Of a DNA stretch of 14,547 bases, positions 13,256 through 14,547 are shown piece after piece. Within the stretch, counting starts at the first letter, position 1, and each line of letters opens with the position of its first letter. The stretch lies in contig JAEZZZ010000120.1 of assembly GCA_023418255.1 (NCBI GenBank), positions 1 to 14,547 on the forward strand. Direction: 5' to 3'. The position numbers were made by a program, and so were the translations under genes. Below the pieces are notes generated by a model. That model saw only the letters and a program-made list of their open reading frames with translations, searched no databases and was not told where the DNA came from. This stretch comes from Bacteroidota bacterium (lineage in GTDB: Bacteria; Bacteroidota; Bacteroidia; Bacteroidales; Dysgonomonadaceae).

Positions 13256-13828
13256 TTATTTTAGCTTCTCAATTTCTGTTTCGATGGAACGAAATATCTC
13301 TTCAACAGCTCCCGTTCCTTTGATTGATTTCAATTTTCCCTGTTTTTCGTAAAACTCTTTTAATGGTGCCGTCTGATTGTAATAGACATGAAGCCGTGCT
13401 TCGATGGTCTTCTTGTTATCATCGGCACGTCCTTCGATGGTGCCTCTTTTGAGCAGTCGCTCAATTAACTCCTCTTCCCGAACATCTAAACTCAAAACAA
13501 TTGAAACAGAAGTATCATGTCTTTTTAGCATCGCATCAAGGGCTTCGCCTTGGGGCAACGTACGAGGAAATCCGTCGAAAATGAAACCATTATTGTTTTT
13601 GTGTTTCATTATCCACTCTTCCAGCATGTTAATCACAACATCATCGGGAACTAACTTCCCGTGTGTCATGTATGAGTTTGCCAATTCTCCCAACGCTGTT
13701 CCTTCATTTATTTCGTTGCGAAGGATTTCGCCGGTAGATATATGTGTCAAATGATATTTATCTATCATTAAATTGCTTTGTGTGCCTTTGCCTGAACCGG
13801 GTGCTCCAAAAATAACAATATTCATCAT
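13256..13828 (-). CDS. adk: adenylate kinase
   Basis: Adenylate kinase interconverts ATP plus AMP with two ADP and sets the cellular energy charge. The 190-residue product has the P-loop GAPGSGKGT (8-16), the AMP-binding segment HISTGEILR (29-37), DGFPRT (85-90) and the ADD segment GRADDN (133-138) with R134 and R145 in the phosphate-binding positions. It is the short-LID form: only about ten residues separate the KRG and GRADD segments, with no zinc-finger cysteines. The start is the first of two ATG codons at 13828. It leads the adk-obgE-pgeF operon. In related genomes I recall hpt just upstream; here an insertion-sequence relic occupies that place. Confidence 0.97.
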   Translation of the reverse strand: MMNIVIFGAPGSGKGTQSNLMIDKYHLTHISTGEILRNEINEGTALGELANSYMTHGKLVPDDVVINMLEEWIMKHKNNNGFIFDGFPRTLPQGEALDAMLKRHDTSVSIVLSLDVREEELIERLLKRGTIEGRADDNKKTIEARLHVYYNQTAPLKEFYEKQGKLKSIKGTGAVEEIFRSIETEIEKLK

Positions 13829-13843
13829 ATTTGTACTGACTTT

Positions 13844-14482
13844 TTAAAATTTTCTCGTCCTACAAATGTACATCATTTTCTTCAAATTCCATGCAGTTGC
13901 TGCCATCATAGCATTAATTTGTACGCCTTTTTCTCCGTTTTTGATATGCGCTCTCCCTTTTTGAGCTATCTCATTGCATTTGTCAATCACCTTTCTGCAC
14001 AACTTCGCATCGGAGGGAAATGTCGTATTGTTTTCCTGAACGGTGGTGTCCGATAAAACAAAATTGGATTTTTTGCTGACTTCTTTTCCGTGAACTCGCA
14101 CACTGTAGGCAAATATTTTTTCTATCCCTTCTTCTCCCACTCGTTTACGGAAATGAACAAAATCACTCGGATCGAATGGGAGTTCGTGCTCAAAGAACTC
14201 TCCTCCACAAAAATAATGAAAGTAGACATCGCGAACCCAAACCTCAGGAATGTGTTCATCGCCAAGATTTTACAAATGCCTCAATGTCAAGCATCCGACC
14301 ATCAGACGAATGGGCGCACTCGGAGCGCCTTTCTCTGAATAGAACGGTGAAAACTCTTCTTCAAAATAGTTCCAATCAATTTTTTCTGCCAATAGAACTA
14401 ACTCATGCTTCATATTGATGAAGTCTTTCAACATCGGACGAAACAAGTCTCGTTGTCCTTTTTCGGGTAATTTTCCTATCAT
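13844..14482 (-). pseudogene. IS5-type (DUF772) transposase, broken by a stop codon and an internal deletion
   Basis: One reading frame on the - strand runs from ATG 14482 (MIGKLPEKGQRDLFRPM) to a stop at 13844. It shows the N-terminal DUF772 domain (FRPML, KIDWNYFEEEF, KGAPSAPIRLMVG), then TAA at 14272-14270 where relatives have tyrosine before NLGDE. It reads on in the same frame through FVHFRKRVGEEG and LSDTTVQENNTTFPSDAKLCRKVID, which carries the first catalytic aspartate. Near 13935-13960 it jumps straight to a GEKGVQINAMMAATAWNLKKMM segment that belongs at the C-terminal end. About 200 or more residues, with the second aspartate and the catalytic glutamate, are therefore missing. There is no frameshift. 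The product cannot be an active transposase. The last codons (YICRTRKF) probably read into chromosomal DNA. Confidence 0.9.
13862..13870 (-). promoter_or_regulatory. Bacteroidetes -7 promoter element for the adk operon
   Basis: Read on the - strand, TACATTTGT matches TAnnTTTGY exactly, 33 nt ahead of the adk start. It overlaps the last in-frame codons of the transposase relic (MYIC), so these codons are probably old chromosomal promoter sequence at the element's edge. A TTTG 12 bp further upstream is too close for a normal -33 box. Confidence 0.6.
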
Positions 14483-14547
14483 AATTTTCAAGGTTTTTCT
14501 CTGTAAAGATACGAAAAACGGCAAATATACACAGGAAAAACAGGGGG
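13871..14547 (-). mobile_element. relic of an IS5-superfamily insertion sequence
   Basis: The element is defined by the decayed transposase and its own promoter. The adk-side edge is placed where transposase similarity ends near 13871; the distal edge is near or beyond the window end. On the - strand the last bases read CCCCCTGTTTTTCCTG, which could be a terminal repeat, but no matching copy is seen beside adk and no target duplication can be shown. Boundaries are therefore approximate. Confidence 0.6.
14521..14529 (-). promoter_or_regulatory. -7 promoter element of the transposase relic
   Basis: On the - strand TATATTTGC matches TAnnTTTGY exactly, 38 nt ahead of the transposase ATG. It points toward adk, so if active it would transcribe the relic and could read on into adk-obgE-pgeF, as no terminator is seen between. 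Confidence 0.5.

Noticed and set aside
14090..14418. Two overlapping + strand open frames across the IS relic
   Set aside because: The - strand frame carries clear transposase motifs over the same bases; the + strand frames are its complement.
1..14547. CRISPR array, tRNA or rRNA genes, defence or toxin-antitoxin systems
   Set aside because: No regularly spaced repeats, no cloverleaf or rRNA sequence, and no recognisable defence or toxin gene pair were seen on either strand.

Overview
The window comes from a Bacteroidota chromosome, most likely order Bacteroidales and close to Porphyromonas-type lineages. Four things point there. Moderately AT-rich genes are served by promoters of the Bacteroidetes form TAnnTTTG. 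DnaA carries the Bacteroidales-type motifs GNSGVGKTHL and IDDI-EFSG. The superoxide dismutase matches the remembered Porphyromonas gingivalis enzyme residue for residue around the metal site. FtsH has the Bacteroidetes LGAAWYLPEER stretch. Family and species comparisons here are from memory; no search was run.

Left part (1-6120, all + strand): the last codons of a possible upstream gene and a hairpin, then an exported N-acetylmuramoyl-L-alanine amidase with a SPOR-like tail and a membrane-anchored MCE (MlaD-type) protein 21 bp downstream. After a 337-bp gene-free gap come dnaA, a secreted calcineurin-like metallophosphoesterase and rnhB (ribonuclease HII). The theme is envelope maintenance followed by chromosome replication.

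Middle part (6121-11185, + strand): a secreted protein with two DUF1080 (3-keto-disaccharide hydrolase type) domains, closed by a clear terminator; rsfS and ftsH; another clear terminator; then sodB, an Fe/Mn superoxide dismutase with its own -7 element and a palindrome upstream that could be an operator.

Right part (11205-14547, all - strand): a tight adk-obgE-pgeF operon (adenylate kinase, Obg GTPase, PgeF/laccase-domain protein) converging on sodB. Upstream of adk lies a dead insertion sequence of the IS5/DUF772 type, with one in-frame stop and a large internal deletion. A perfect promoter -7 element for adk lies at its downstream edge. The window ends at or near the outer end of this element.

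Most of the window is conserved housekeeping DNA and I see no clear novel multi-gene system. The points most worth checking are the substituted DNA-contact residue in DnaA, the palindrome ahead of sodB, the hairpin encoded inside the end of pgeF, and the IS relic ahead of adk.
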